Part shown: positions 1-9,700 of the stretch, in pieces
How the letters are laid out: the number at the start of each line of letters is the position of its first letter
Position numbering within the stretch: position 1 is the stretch's first letter
Assembly (NCBI GenBank): GCA_035765195.1
Contig: DASTYC010000038.1
Span: 496,001-560,000, forward strand
Reading direction: 5' to 3'
Source of the DNA: CALAED01 sp035765195
GTDB lineage: Bacteria > Actinomycetota > Actinomycetes > Streptosporangiales > Streptosporangiaceae
DNA: 64,000 nt
Notes under the pieces: model-generated
Seen by the model: only the letters and a program-made list of their open reading frames with translations
What the model was told of the DNA's origin: nothing
Databases searched by the model: none
Position numbers and translations under genes: made by a program

Positions 1-177
1 GGGGCAGAACGCGACGATCACGTCGTAGCGGGCGGCGTCGGGCTTGTGGTCGACGGTCACGTCGGCGGGCAGCGGATCGAGGGCGAACCCGCCGGGCGCG
101 TCGACGAGCAGCACGCGATGGCCGGGCTTGACGCCGAGCTTCTTGGGCAGCGGCGTGCCCGAATACCCCGCCGTCAC
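1..177 (-). CDS. DUF3052 family protein (N-terminal part, runs off the window)
   Basis: The first 59 codons of a leftward gene are visible; the rest lies outside the window. Reading from a GTG at 177 gives a start of the type (M)TAGYSGTPLPKKLGVKPG, followed by HRVLLVDAPGGF, which is the typical opening of the actinobacterial DUF3052 family of small cytoplasmic proteins of unknown role. The GTG overlaps the TGA of cutA in the sequence GTGA, so the two genes are probably co-translated. The function of DUF3052 is not known to me. Confidence 0.8.
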   Translation of the reverse strand, partial: MTAGYSGTPLPKKLGVKPGHRVLLVDAPGGFALDPLPADVTVDHKPDAARYDVIVAFCP

Positions 178-560
178 CCCTCGGCCTCGTCGGGCTCGTC
201 GGCGTCATCGGGCTCGTCGGGCTCGTCGGGCTCGTCGGCCGACTCCGTCTGCTCGGACACCCAGGCGAGGTAGTCGGCGCTGCCGGCGACGATCGGCACG
301 GCGATGATCTCGGGGGTGTCGTAGGAGTGCTGATCGATGATGAGCTCGGCCAGTTCCTCGAACCGCTCCGTGGTGGTCTTGAACACCACGATCCACTCCT
401 CGGCGGACTCGATCTCGCCTTCCCACCAGTAGGTGCTGGCGATCGGCCCGACCAGCTGCGCACCGGCGGCCAGCCGCTCGCGTACCGCCGACTTGGCCAG
501 TTCGGCCGCCTCGGCCCGCGAGTCGGTGGCCGTGGTCACCTGTACATGCGTGCCCGCCAT
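174..560 (-). CDS. cutA: CutA-type divalent cation tolerance protein with acidic repeat tail
   Basis: 128 residues from ATG at 560. CutA1 proteins form very stable trimers and are linked to divalent metal tolerance; the biochemical role is still debated. The family core is clear: VQVTTATDSRAEAAELA at the start, STYWWEGEIESAEEW in the middle, and HSYDTPEIIAVPI with YLAWV near residues 78-101. Beyond the normal end (about residue 105) there is an extra acidic tail built of Glu-Pro-Asp units, coded by a tandem DNA repeat. The stop overlaps the start of the DUF3052 gene. The family call is secure; the tail looks strain-specific. Confidence 0.9.
   Translation of the reverse strand: MAGTHVQVTTATDSRAEAAELAKSAVRERLAAGAQLVGPIASTYWWEGEIESAEEWIVVFKTTTERFEELAELIIDQHSYDTPEIIAVPIVAGSADYLAWVSEQTESADEPDEPDEPDDADEPDEAEG
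186..238. repeat. Tandem 9-base repeat coding the acidic tail of CutA
   Basis: The unit GGGCTCGTC recurs about five to six times with small changes. On the minus strand it codes Asp-Glu-Pro units at the C-terminus of CutA. The unit is a multiple of three, so copy-number changes would lengthen or shorten the tail without a frameshift. Confidence 0.8.
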
Positions 561-592
561 CTGTCCTCCCCCATCTGGCCGATGGTAGGCGT

Positions 593-2449
593 TCAGGGGG
601 CGGGCCGCACGACAAGCGCGCTGCCGCCATGCCGGCGCACCGGCTCGGCCACCGCCTGGACCCGGCCGTCGCCGAGGAACTCGAGGCCGGTCGCGGCCCC
701 GATCACGCCGGCGGGCGGCCCAGGGAACAGCTGCACCGTGTGCCCCTTAGCCGCGAGCGCGGCGCCGAACCGGTCGATGAACGCCTGCTCGGCGAGGGTG
801 GCGGCGGTGTTGCGCTGCGTGGCGCGCGGCGCCGCCAGCGCACTCGGCAGGTCCATGCCGAGGTCCAGCCGGTTCAGCAGGATCTGCAGCACGGTGGTGA
901 TGATCGTGGAACCGCCCGGCGAGCCGACGGCGAGGAGGGGACGGCCGTGCTCCAGCACGATGGTCGGGGCCATGCTGCTGCGCGGCCGCTTGCCGCCGGC
1001 CGGCAGGTTGGGGTCGGGCGAGCCGTCGGCGGGCGGCGCGAAGCTGAAGTCGGTGAGCTCGTTGTTGAGCAGGAAGCCGCGACCGGGCACGGTGAGCGCG
1101 CTGCCCCCGAACTGCTCGATCGTGAGGGTGTACGCCACGACGTTGCCGTGCTTGTCGGCGACGACGAGGTGGGTGGTCTGCGGGCCCTCGGCCGGGAGCG
1201 CCCGAACGGCCCCGGTCGCCGGCGCGCAGGCCTGGTAGTCGCCGTCCGGGGAGCCGGGCGGCACCGGCGAGGTGGCGGCGCGCGCGGGGTCGATCAGGCA
1301 GGCCCGCTCCCGCGCGAACCCGTCGGACAACAACTCGCGCAGCGGCACGTCGGCATACGCCGGGTCGCCGATGAAGCGGGCCCGGTCGGCGTACGCCAGC
1401 CGCGATGCCTCGATGTAGTGGTGCAGCGCCTGGACCGGATCGGCGCTCGACAGCGGGAAGTTCTCGAGGATGTTGAGCGCCTCGCCCACCGTCGAGCCGC
1501 CGGACGACGGCGGCGCCATGCCGTACACGTCGAGCCCCCGGTACGTCACGTGCGTCGGCGGGCGGACCGGCACGGTGTAGCCGGCCAGATCGGCGGTCCG
1601 CATGAGCCCGGGGCGCACCACTCTCGTCGCGGCCGGATCGACCGGCGGGTGCTGGACGGTCCGCACGATCTCCCGGCCGAGCGGGCCGCGGTACAACCAG
1701 CCCGGGCCGTGCCGCGCGATCATCCGATAGGTCTGGGCCAGGTCGGGGTTGCGGAACGTCGAGCCAACGGCCGGCGGCTGACCGCCCGGCAGGAACAACT
1801 GGCGGGTCGGTACGATGTCTCTGAACCGGTCGGCGTTCGTCGCGATCTGGTCCTGGAACTCCTGGTCGACGGCGAAACCGCGGTCGGCGACGCGGATCGC
1901 CGGGCGCAGCAGGTCGCCGAGCGGGCGCGAGCCGAAGCGGCGCAGCACCTTGTCCCACTGGGCGAGTGTGCCCGGCACGCCGACCGACAGGCCGCTGGTC
2001 ACCGCGTCGTTGAACGGCAGCGGCCGGCCGGTGGCCGGGTCGATGAACGCCGTGCCGGTCATCGCCCGCGGTGCCGTCTCGCGGCCGTCGAACGTGTGGA
2101 CGCGGCGGGTCCTGGCGTCGTAGTAGGTGAAGAAGCCGCCGCCGCCGATCGCCGAGACGAACGGCTCGGTGACCCCGAGCGTGGCCGCGGCCGCCACCGC
2201 GGCGTCTACCGCGTTGCCGCCGCGGCTGAGCACCTCGATGCCGGTGCGGCTCGCGTCGAGGTCGACGGAGGCCACCGCGCCGCCGGACCCAACGGCCGTC
2301 GCCTGCTTGACCGGCTGCGCGCTCGGGACACCGGCCGGTCGTACCGCCGGCGGCGCGGCCGCGCGCGCCGACGCGGTCAGGCCGAGCGAGGCGACGGTGA
2401 CGAGGGCGAGGACGGCTGCGTGCGCTTTGTGGCGGGGGGTGGTGTGCAC
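593..2449 (-). CDS. ggt: Gamma-glutamyltransferase, secreted
   Basis: 618 residues from GTG at 2449, with GGAGG about ten bases upstream. The enzyme cleaves or transfers the gamma-glutamyl group of glutathione-like compounds and matures by self-cleavage into two subunits. A Sec-type signal peptide covers roughly residues 1-30 (ALVTVASLGLTASARA). The large-subunit motif GGNAVDAAVAAAATLGV and SAIGGGGFF are present. The self-cleavage site and nucleophile is the first Thr of QTTH, codon 425, followed by GNVVAYTLTIEQFGG. The small subunit carries AVGSPGGSTI. Length is normal for the family. Mycothiol is the main thiol of actinobacteria, so the natural substrate may differ from glutathione. It stands alone between cutA and an unrelated secreted gene. 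Confidence 0.93.
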   Translation of the reverse strand: MHTTPRHKAHAAVLALVTVASLGLTASARAAAPPAVRPAGVPSAQPVKQATAVGSGGAVASVDLDASRTGIEVLSRGGNAVDAAVAAAATLGVTEPFVSAIGGGGFFTYYDARTRRVHTFDGRETAPRAMTGTAFIDPATGRPLPFNDAVTSGLSVGVPGTLAQWDKVLRRFGSRPLGDLLRPAIRVADRGFAVDQEFQDQIATNADRFRDIVPTRQLFLPGGQPPAVGSTFRNPDLAQTYRMIARHGPGWLYRGPLGREIVRTVQHPPVDPAATRVVRPGLMRTADLAGYTVPVRPPTHVTYRGLDVYGMAPPSSGGSTVGEALNILENFPLSSADPVQALHHYIEASRLAYADRARFIGDPAYADVPLRELLSDGFARERACLIDPARAATSPVPPGSPDGDYQACAPATGAVRALPAEGPQTTHLVVADKHGNVVAYTLTIEQFGGSALTVPGRGFLLNNELTDFSFAPPADGSPDPNLPAGGKRPRSSMAPTIVLEHGRPLLAVGSPGGSTIITTVLQILLNRLDLGMDLPSALAAPRATQRNTAATLAEQAFIDRFGAALAAKGHTVQLFPGPPAGVIGAATGLEFLGDGRVQAVAEPVRRHGGSALVVRPAP

Positions 2450-2539
2450 CGGCGAGGACCTCCGCGCGTGTCGGCGAAATCACCACATTGTCATTGACCG
2501 CGCCGCAGGACCACCCACCCGGCCACCCTAGGCCGCGGC

Positions 2540-2564
2540 GGTCAGCTGCGGTCAGCTGCGGTCA
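2540..2564. repeat. Two and a half copies of a 10-base direct repeat
   Basis: GGTCAGCTGC occurs twice in tandem plus half a copy, ending on the stop codon of the downstream-oriented secreted protein gene. It lies in the short gap between two leftward genes and probably arose by slippage. No function is visible. Confidence 0.6.
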
Positions 2565-4190
2565 TTGGACGCGGGCGACGCCGGTCACGTCGGGCCCGGT
2601 GTGGTTCTTCCAGTTCATCGGGCGGATCCGCCATTCGTATCTCTTGCCGCTGGTCAGGCCGTCGAGCGTGATGCCTGGCGTGGTGACGGTGCGAACGAGC
2701 GTGAACGACGCGGCCGACCCGGCCGGCCGCCGGTAGACCCGGTAGACGACGTCGGAGCCGGCGCTGCGCCAGCTCAGCGTGAGCGTGCCCGGGGCGTTCG
2801 ACGCGGCCGTGGCCCCGGAGATCCCGGGCACCGGCGGGCAGCCCTTGGGGTAGTCCCAGGTGTTGAACCACTGCGACGGGTGCCGCAGCACGAACGACGG
2901 GGCCGGCGTCTCGCTGCCCGCGCCCACGCCCCGAGCCTGCGCCCCCCGCCTGGCGAACTCGGCGGCGGGCACGGTGATGAACCGGGGCCGGTAGAAGGTG
3001 TCGGTGTAGAAGTTCAACGACCGGCACCCCGTGTCGACCGCCATCGTGTTGACGTTGTAGCCGATCACGACGGTGTCCTTGGTGGTCAGCGGCGTCATCA
3101 CGCGAGCGTCATAAACGATCTTGTAGTCGTGGGCCGCGTCGTCGCCCACGCCCGGCGCGCGGTAGAGCACCTTGCGCTGCCGCGGGTCGTACGGTCCCCA
3201 CGGCGTGGCGGCGGGATAGGCCACGATGTACGGCGAGCCGAAGGCCGGGTCGTGCTGGATCAGCCAAAAGCGCCCGCCGATCTGGTCGACGCTGAACGAC
3301 GTGGACACCTCGAGTTCGGCGCCGTACGGCTGGACCGGCTGGGCGCCGGCCTGCGTCGTCGTCCACCGGCCCGCACCGGCGTAGAACGTCCAGGCCGTCA
3401 TGTCGGTCAGCCTCTTTTGCGGGACCCTGGCCAGGTAGAGCCGTTTTTGCTGGAACCGCAGGTCGTTCGCCTGCCACCCGTACACGTAGACGTTGCCGCC
3501 CGCGGGCACCAGCGCGGCGCCCCACATGATCGGCGTCCCGCCCGCGACCGGCGTCACGGACGGCAGCTCACGCGACCGCAGCCGCAGCGTCCGCGCGGGC
3601 TTGCGCGCGGTGAGCTTCCGGGCGGGGACGGTCGTGATCGCGGTGGCGAGCGGCTCATAGCGCGCCGTGGTCCAGCCGAAGCGGTGGAAGAACTTCACGA
3701 CGTGCCGGCCCACCAGCATGCCGTCGCCGCCCCAATACCACTGCTTGTGCTTCCGGGTGCCCAGCAGCGGGCGCGGCTTGTCGGCGGGCAGCCGATCCCA
3801 GGGGCACGCGCCGCCGCCCGTCACCGTCGTGCGCTTGGACTTGCGCTGGATGACCAGCGAGTTGCTGATCATGCTGCCGCGAAAGGCCGGCACGCTCTCG
3901 CGCACGGTGCCCAGGTAGGTGTCGGAGAAGAACCACGCGATCGTGGACCGGCCGACCCGGACGCCCTGGATGCCGTCGGCGCCGGCCCAGTCCGCGCAGG
4001 TGGCCGCGCGCCCGTAGGCGACCCACTCGCCGGTCAACGCGGAGGCGTACGGCTGACCGGGCACCACCGGCGGTGCCGTCGGCGGATCGGCGTCGCCGGC
4101 CCGGGGCGAGACGAAGACGCAGGCCGCCGCGCCCACGAGCAGCGTGCACACCACGACGACGAGCGGCGCCACCAGGATCGTACGGTGCAC
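2562..4190 (-). CDS. Secreted DUF4185-like protein with C-terminal fibronectin type III domain
   Basis: 542 residues from GTG at 4190. The N-terminus has a hydrophobic export segment (LVVVVCTLLVGAAACVFV) containing a Cys that could be a weak lipobox, so the protein is exported and possibly membrane-anchored. The body (about 50-430) has features of secreted beta-propeller proteins of the DUF4185 type: IAWFFSDTYLGTVRE, MISNSLVIQ, YWGGDGMLVG and WGPYDPRQRKVLY. The last 90 residues (GISGATAASNAPGTLTLSWR to KRYEWRIRPMNW) form a fibronectin type III domain, common in actinobacterial extracellular proteins. I do not know a substrate; a carbohydrate-related role is a guess from the fold. Confidence 0.65.
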   Translation of the reverse strand: MHRTILVAPLVVVVCTLLVGAAACVFVSPRAGDADPPTAPPVVPGQPYASALTGEWVAYGRAATCADWAGADGIQGVRVGRSTIAWFFSDTYLGTVRESVPAFRGSMISNSLVIQRKSKRTTVTGGGACPWDRLPADKPRPLLGTRKHKQWYWGGDGMLVGRHVVKFFHRFGWTTARYEPLATAITTVPARKLTARKPARTLRLRSRELPSVTPVAGGTPIMWGAALVPAGGNVYVYGWQANDLRFQQKRLYLARVPQKRLTDMTAWTFYAGAGRWTTTQAGAQPVQPYGAELEVSTSFSVDQIGGRFWLIQHDPAFGSPYIVAYPAATPWGPYDPRQRKVLYRAPGVGDDAAHDYKIVYDARVMTPLTTKDTVVIGYNVNTMAVDTGCRSLNFYTDTFYRPRFITVPAAEFARRGAQARGVGAGSETPAPSFVLRHPSQWFNTWDYPKGCPPVPGISGATAASNAPGTLTLSWRSAGSDVVYRVYRRPAGSAASFTLVRTVTTPGITLDGLTSGKRYEWRIRPMNWKNHTGPDVTGVARVQ

Positions 4191-4339
4191 CGGCCGTCTC
4201 GAAGATCGTTGGTGTGCGCCCAGCGCGACTCTCCGTACTCACGGGTAAGTGTGTCAATGGGACCGTAGCAGTGCGCCGGTTTCGCGGTCAGGCCCATCGT
4301 TGTTACCGGCAGATCAACTCCGCGCGGTCACACCCAGGG

Positions 4340-5032
4340 CTACGCGGACGGGCCGTCCACGTAGCGCACGCCCAGCCTGGCGAGCAGATCGCGCATGCCA
4401 TACAGGTCCACCCCGAGCACGCCGTCGGCCAGCTTCGCGCGCTTTTCCTGCTCGTTCGCCAGCCGCTTGCGGGACCGATCGAGCACCTCGGCCGCGTCCG
4501 CCCGCGGCACGCACATGACGCCGTCGTCGTCGGCGATCACGACGTCTCCCGGCTCGATGGACTGCCCGGCGCACACCACCGGCACGTTCACCGAGCCCGG
4601 CGACGCCTTGACCGTGCCCTGCGCGCTGACCGCCTTGGCCCAGACCGGGAAGCCCATCTGCCGCAGGTCGGCGACGTCGCGCACGCCCGCGTCGATGACG
4701 AGCCCGATCACCCCGTGCGCCCGCAGCGACGTCGCCAGCAACTCGCCGAACATGCCGTCGGTCGACGGCGAGGTGGTGGTGACGACAAGGACGTCGCCCG
4801 GCCGGCACACCTCCACGGCCGCGTGGATCATCAGGTTGTCGCCGGGATGCGACGAGACGGTGACGGCGGGCCCGGCGATGACGGTGTCCTGCTGGATGGG
4901 CCGGATCTCGGGGCCGGCCAGGCCGACGCGGCCGGCGGCCTCGTGCGCGGTGGCGACGCCGACGGCGGCGAGCCCCGCGACGACATCGGGATCGGGCCTA
5001 TCGATCTTCGTGACAACGACGTGTTCGTGCAT
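4340..5032 (-). CDS. RraA-like 4-carboxy-4-hydroxy-2-oxoadipate aldolase (GalC/LigK type)
   Basis: 230 residues. The family cleaves 4-carboxy-4-hydroxy-2-oxoadipate to pyruvate and oxaloacetate, the last step of protocatechuate 4,5-cleavage and of gallate breakdown. The RraA/HMG-aldolase core is clear: GVATAHEAAGRVGLAGPEI, then VIDAGVRDVADLRQMGFPVW (residues about 117-136), where the Asp-Arg pair holds the metal and substrate, and GDVVIADDDGVM. Length and C-terminal helix (RKRLANEQEKRAKL) match LigK/GalC rather than the shorter regulator RraA. The start ATG is two bases after the stop of the PIG-L gene, so the pair is one operon. No ring-opening dioxygenase gene is in the window. Confidence 0.82.
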   Translation of the reverse strand: MHEHVVVTKIDRPDPDVVAGLAAVGVATAHEAAGRVGLAGPEIRPIQQDTVIAGPAVTVSSHPGDNLMIHAAVEVCRPGDVLVVTTTSPSTDGMFGELLATSLRAHGVIGLVIDAGVRDVADLRQMGFPVWAKAVSAQGTVKASPGSVNVPVVCAGQSIEPGDVVIADDDGVMCVPRADAAEVLDRSRKRLANEQEKRAKLADGVLGVDLYGMRDLLARLGVRYVDGPSA

Positions 5033-5034
5033 GG

Positions 5035-5802
5035 TTACACCAGCCTCGTGGTGACGTGCGGATAGGCGCGCTGGTAGGCCTCGGCCATGGTGTCGCTGGG
5101 CAGCCCCAGGTTAGGGCCGCTGTTGCGCTTGGCCTGTACGCCGCGCCGCCGCCCCAGATCGGTGTAGTACTCCCACAGGTGCATTTGCGCATCGAACAGT
5201 TCCATGGCGGCCCGCTTGCGGTCCCACACCGAGGTGATGTCGAGCAGCACGTCGGGGTGGAAACCGCACATCTCTGGCTGGTGCGGCTCGAAGTGGAACA
5301 CCGGCGGCGCGCCGATCACCTCGCCCGCGTCGCTCGGCACGCCGGGCGCCTGCGCGAGGATGCGCGCCTTCATCGCTATCTCGCACGCCTTCGGGTGATC
5401 GATGTTGTACGGATCGGCCGGCGCGTGGGTGAGCACGACGGCCGGCTGCACCCGGCGATAGATGTCGACGAGCCCGCTCAGCAACTCGGGCGACTCCTCC
5501 AGCGGGTAGTCGCCGGCGTCGAAGAACTCGATCTCGGCGCCGAGGAGCTTGCTCGCCTGCTCGGCCTCGCCGCGGCGGAACGCCTTCACCTGCTCGAGGT
5601 CGTAACCCTGTCGCCACAGCCGCGCCGACTCGCCGCGCTCGCCGAAGGTCAGGCAGGCGATCACCGCGCGCTGCCCGGCGGCGGTGGTCAGCGCGATGGC
5701 GCCCGCCGCCCGCCAGACGAAGTCGCCGGGGTGGGCGGTCACGACCAGCAAGGGCGCGGCCACGTCGGCCGAGTCGGTCGACTCGGCCGGGTCTGATGAC
5801 AT
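5035..5802 (-). CDS. PIG-L/LmbE-family hydrolase-fold protein, GalB-like 4-oxalomesaconate hydratase
   Basis: 255 residues. The fold is that of zinc-dependent LmbE/PIG-L deacetylases, but GalB of Pseudomonas putida, a 4-oxalomesaconate hydratase, belongs to the same fold. Visible motifs are VVTAHPGDFVWRAAGAIAL (the usual HPDD is HPGD), TFGERGES, and THAPADPYNIDHP, the second metal motif. The coupled aldolase gene uses exactly the product of a GalB reaction, which is the main reason for preferring hydratase over N-acetylglucosaminyl-mycothiol-type deacetylase. The order hydratase then aldolase gives oxalomesaconate to pyruvate plus oxaloacetate. A deacetylase role is still possible. Confidence 0.75.
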   Translation of the reverse strand: MSSDPAESTDSADVAAPLLVVTAHPGDFVWRAAGAIALTTAAGQRAVIACLTFGERGESARLWRQGYDLEQVKAFRRGEAEQASKLLGAEIEFFDAGDYPLEESPELLSGLVDIYRRVQPAVVLTHAPADPYNIDHPKACEIAMKARILAQAPGVPSDAGEVIGAPPVFHFEPHQPEMCGFHPDVLLDITSVWDRKRAAMELFDAQMHLWEYYTDLGRRRGVQAKRNSGPNLGLPSDTMAEAYQRAYPHVTTRLV

Positions 5803-5824
5803 GAGACGATCACCTCGTTCGCCG

Positions 5825-5839
5825 TGACGCTAAACGTCA
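5825..5839. promoter_or_regulatory. Inverted repeat in the galB-like / dehydrogenase divergent promoter region
   Basis: TGACG-N5-CGTCA is a perfect inverted repeat in the 95-base gap between two divergent genes. A second imperfect symmetry (GGATATCAACATCC) follows about ten bases later. Position and symmetry suit an operator for a dimeric repressor controlling both directions, but no regulator gene is adjacent. Confidence 0.4.
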
Positions 5840-5897
5840 ACAATAGGGATATCAACATCCGCGTCCGCCAACCAGGGTCAACTACGCTCGAGGAATC

Positions 5898-6707
5898 ATG
5901 AGTGATGGTGTCGTCGCCGTGCTCGGGCTCGGCGAGGCGGGGTCGCGATACGCCGCCGACCTGCTCGCCGCCGGCGTACCGGTAGTGGGCCACGATCCGG
6001 TGGCCCGGCCCGAGATTCCCGGTCTCCGCCAGGTCGATGGTCCCGTCCCCGCCGTCCGCGAGGCCGCGTACGTGCTGAGCCTGAACTCCGCGAGCGTGGC
6101 GGCCGCCGTGGCCGCCGACGCCGCGCCCGGGCTGCGCGCCGGCGTGGTCTACGCCGACCTCAACACCGCCGCACCCGAGGTCAAACGGCGGGTGGCCGAG
6201 ACCGTCGAGCCGACGGGAGCCTCCTTCGTCGACGTGGCCGTGCTGGCGCCGGTGCCCCGCCACGGGCTGCGGACGCCGGTCGCGCTGGCCGGCTCGGGCC
6301 GGGCCGGCCTCACCCGGTTTCTGGCCGCGTTCGACGTCCCCGTCGAGGACGCCGGCCCGCGGCCGGGCGCCGCCGCGGCGCGCAAGCTGCTGCGCAGCGT
6401 GTTCATGAAGGGCATCGCCGCCGTCCTGCTGGAAAGCCTCGAGATCGGCGCGCTGGCCGGCGACGAGGAGTGGCTGCGCGAGCAGATCGTGGCCGAGCTC
6501 ACCGCCGCCGACCGCGCGTTCGTCGACCGCCTCGTCGAGGGCACCCCGCGGCACGCCACGCGCCGGCTCGCGGAGATGCGGGCCGTGGCCGACTACGCCG
6601 CCGACCTCGGCGCCGGCCACGAGGTCACGCGTGCCACCATCGCCCGCCTCGAACGACTCGTCGCCCGGCGGGAGCAGAGCGAGGCGAAGGAAAAGAAGAC
6701 GCCTTGA
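5898..6707 (+). CDS. NAD(P)-dependent DUF1932 oxidoreductase (6-phosphogluconate dehydrogenase-like)
   Basis: 269 residues from ATG at 5898, with GAGGAA just upstream. The N-terminus is a Rossmann fold, VAVLGLGEAGSRYAADLLAAG, with the GxGxxG dinucleotide site. The C-terminal half (ARKLLRSVFMKGIAAVLLES to HATRRLAEMRAV) is the DUF1932 helical domain of beta-hydroxyacid-dehydrogenase-like enzymes. It is divergent from the galB/galC-like pair across a short gap with an inverted repeat, suggesting co-regulation and a role on a hydroxyacid of the same pathway. It ends 24 bases before the ABC exporter operon but is probably not functionally tied to it. Exact substrate unknown. Confidence 0.72.
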   Translation: MSDGVVAVLGLGEAGSRYAADLLAAGVPVVGHDPVARPEIPGLRQVDGPVPAVREAAYVLSLNSASVAAAVAADAAPGLRAGVVYADLNTAAPEVKRRVAETVEPTGASFVDVAVLAPVPRHGLRTPVALAGSGRAGLTRFLAAFDVPVEDAGPRPGAAAARKLLRSVFMKGIAAVLLESLEIGALAGDEEWLREQIVAELTAADRAFVDRLVEGTPRHATRRLAEMRAVADYAADLGAGHEVTRATIARLERLVARREQSEAKEKKTP

Positions 6708-6731
6708 GCGAACAGGGGGACGGGGGACACA

Positions 6732-9700
6732 GTGCGGGGTCAGGGTGCGCCGCTGGCCGTGCGCCGGGCGTTGAGCGAAAAGGGGCTGTTCGCCGCCGCG
6801 TGTCTCACGACGTTGCTGGCGACCACCGTCCTGGTCGCGCTCGGCGGTTACACGTGGGCGGTGACCGACAGCGGCGCCCGCCGTACGCTCGCGCACTCCC
6901 CCACCGGCCAGATCGAGACGCGGATCGCCGCGCGGACCACCGGCGCGACCTATGCGGCGACCGAGCGCGCAGTGCGGGCGGGGGTGGCGGGCGCCTACGC
7001 CGGGGTGCCGGTCACCCAGGCGGTCAGCGCCCGCGGCGACTCCTACACGCTCCCCGGCGAACGGCGGGCCCGGCGCCCGCGGCTGACCACGTTCGCGATG
7101 TATTCGCGGATCGAGGAGCACGCCACGCTGCGGCAGGGCCGCTGGCCGCGGCCTGGCCCGACGGGCGCGTCCGGCGGCGTCGTGGAGGCCGCGCTGCCCG
7201 CGCCGGCGGCGCGGGCCATGAAAATGTCGGTGGGCGGCGCCTACACGGTGCACGGCCGGCTCGACGGGCGGGCCGCCCGGGTGCGGATCACCGGCCTGTT
7301 CACGGCGAACCGCGCCGACGACCCGTTCTGGTCGGGCGACCCGCTGGTCGTGCGGGGCGTCCAGGCGCTGTCCTACACCACGTTCGGCCCGCTGGTCGTC
7401 GCGCCCGAGACGTTCGTCCGCGACTTCGCCCGGGCGGGGGTGACCGTCCGCTGGTGGGTGCTGCCGGACGTGCGCGCGATCGAGCCGCGGCGGTTCGGCG
7501 CCCTCGCCGATGGGGTGGCCGGGCTGGGCGACCGGCTCACGGCCGCCGACCGCGCCGCCGAATACACCGTCGTCACTGATCTTCCGCGGCTGCTCACCCG
7601 GCTGGACCAGGCGTCGCTCGTCAGCCGGTCGATGATGGCCATCCCCCTGTTGCAGCTGCTCGTGCTGGCCGGGTACGCGCTGTTGCTGGTGGCCCGGCTG
7701 CTGGCCGAACACCGCCGGATGGAGACGGCCGTGCTGCGGGCGCGGGGGGCGACGCTGCGGCAGTTGTCGGTGCTGACCGTCGGCGAAGGCGTCCTGCTCA
7801 CCGCGCCGGCCGTAGTGGCGGCTCCGCTGCTGGCGCCGGCCCTGCTGCGGCTGGCCGGGTCGGCCTCGATCATCACTGACACCGGCCTGCGGCTCGACGT
7901 CACGCCCTCGCCCGCGATGTGGGCGGCCGCCGCCCTGGCGGCGGCCGGCTGCGCCCTGGCGCTCACCCTCCCCGCCTTGCACGACGTGACCCGGTCGCAC
8001 GCGGCGGCGCGGGCGACGCGCGGCCGCGGCGCCCGCCGCGGGGTGCTCCAGCGGGCCGGGGCCGATGTCGCGCTGGCCGTCGTCGCGGCGCTGGGCGTCT
8101 GGCAGCTGGTCCGGTATGGCAGGCCGGTGACCGAGCAGGCGGGCCAAGCCGGGGAGAACGGGCAGGCGCTCGGCGTCGACCCCTTCATCGTGGCCGGTCC
8201 GGCGCTCGCGCTGCTCGCCGGCGCGGCGCTGGTGCTGCGGATCGTGCCGATCGTCGCCCGCGTCGCCGAGCGGGTGACGTCCCGGCGCGAGGCCCTCGCG
8301 CCCGCGCTGGGCGCCTGGCAGGTCAGCCGGCGGCCGCTGCGCTACACCGGTCCGGCGCTGCTGCTCGTAATGGCGATCGCCGTGGGTGTGCTGTCGGTGC
8401 TGGCCGGGGTCACCTGGCGGCATTCGCAGCTTGACCAGGCGGATTTCCAGGCCGGTGCGGACCTGCGGATCAGCCCGGCGCGCGACGGCGCCGGCCCGGC
8501 GCCGCTCGGCCAGGGCGCGGCGTTCGGCGCGTTGCCCGGGGTGACCGCGGCGAGCCCGGTGCTGCGCAAGCGGTCGAGCGCGGGAAACCAGGAGGTGACG
8601 GTGCTCGCGGTGGACGCCGCGAAGGCCGGGGCGCTGCTCGGACCCCGGTTGGACGCCCCCGCCGGCACCGTGCCACGGACCGTCGCGCCGCCTGCCGCCG
8701 CGGTGCCCGGCCGGTCGGATCGGCTGACCATCGACGTACGAATCGTCCCGGACGGCCCGCGCCGCGATCCCGGCCGGCTCACGCGCAACCGCCTGTCGGC
8801 TTTGGTGGTCGATGCCCTCGGGGTGGTCTGGACGGTCGACTTCGGCGGAACGCCCGGCGACGGCCGGTTCCACCCGCGCACCGCCGATCTCGCGGCGCTC
8901 GCCGGACCTGGCGGGCGGCCCGGCCACCCGATCGCGATCAGGGGGTTCCGCTACGAATACACCGAAGACGTGACGACGCCTCCCTTGACCATGAGCATCC
9001 GGCTCCGTGACGCCGCCGGGGCCGCCGGGGCCGGGCTGCGCCCGCCGGCCGGCAGCACGTGGTCAGGGAGCTTCCGCCCCGCCGGCGCCGGCCAGTCCCT
9101 CCAGCGGGTCGCCGCCGACGCCAACACCACGGACGCCGCGGACGCCGCCGACGCCGGGGAACTGACCGTCGAGCTGCCCAGGGTCGCGGCCGCCACCGAC
9201 TTCTTCCGGGCCTCCGCGAACGCCCGCCTCACCGCCGTGCTCGGCCGGCCCGGCGAGCGCCCGGCGGAGGTCGCCCCGCCGCTCCCGGGCATCGTCACCG
9301 CCGCGCTGGCCCGCCGTGCGGGTGTCGGCGTGGGCGGGCTGATCACCCTCACCGAGCCTTATGGCCCTCAACCGGTGAGAGTCACGGCGATCGTGCCCGC
9401 GCTGCCGTCCACGTCGCCGGACGACCCGGGGGTGCTCGTCGACTGGCGCGCCTACGCCGACCGCTCGGCCGTCATGACCGGCACCGACACCGCGCCCACC
9501 GAGTGGTGGGCGGCCACGCTCGGCGACACCGGGCCCGCCGTGCGGGCGCTGAACCGGCACCCGTCCTGGACGACCGAGGTCGTCGACCGCATGGCGCTGC
9601 GCCGCGAGCTGCGAGACGCGCCGCTCGGGGCGGCGCTGCAGGGCGCGTTCGTCCTCGGGTTCCTCGCCGCGCTGGGGCTCGCGGTCGTCGGCTTCGCGGT

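Noticed and set aside
5739..8927. A 1062-codon open frame on the minus strand opposite the DUF1932 and permease genes
   Set aside because: Composition is that of a shadow (Arg, Gly, Pro, His), no ribosome site or domain, and it overlaps two well-supported genes.
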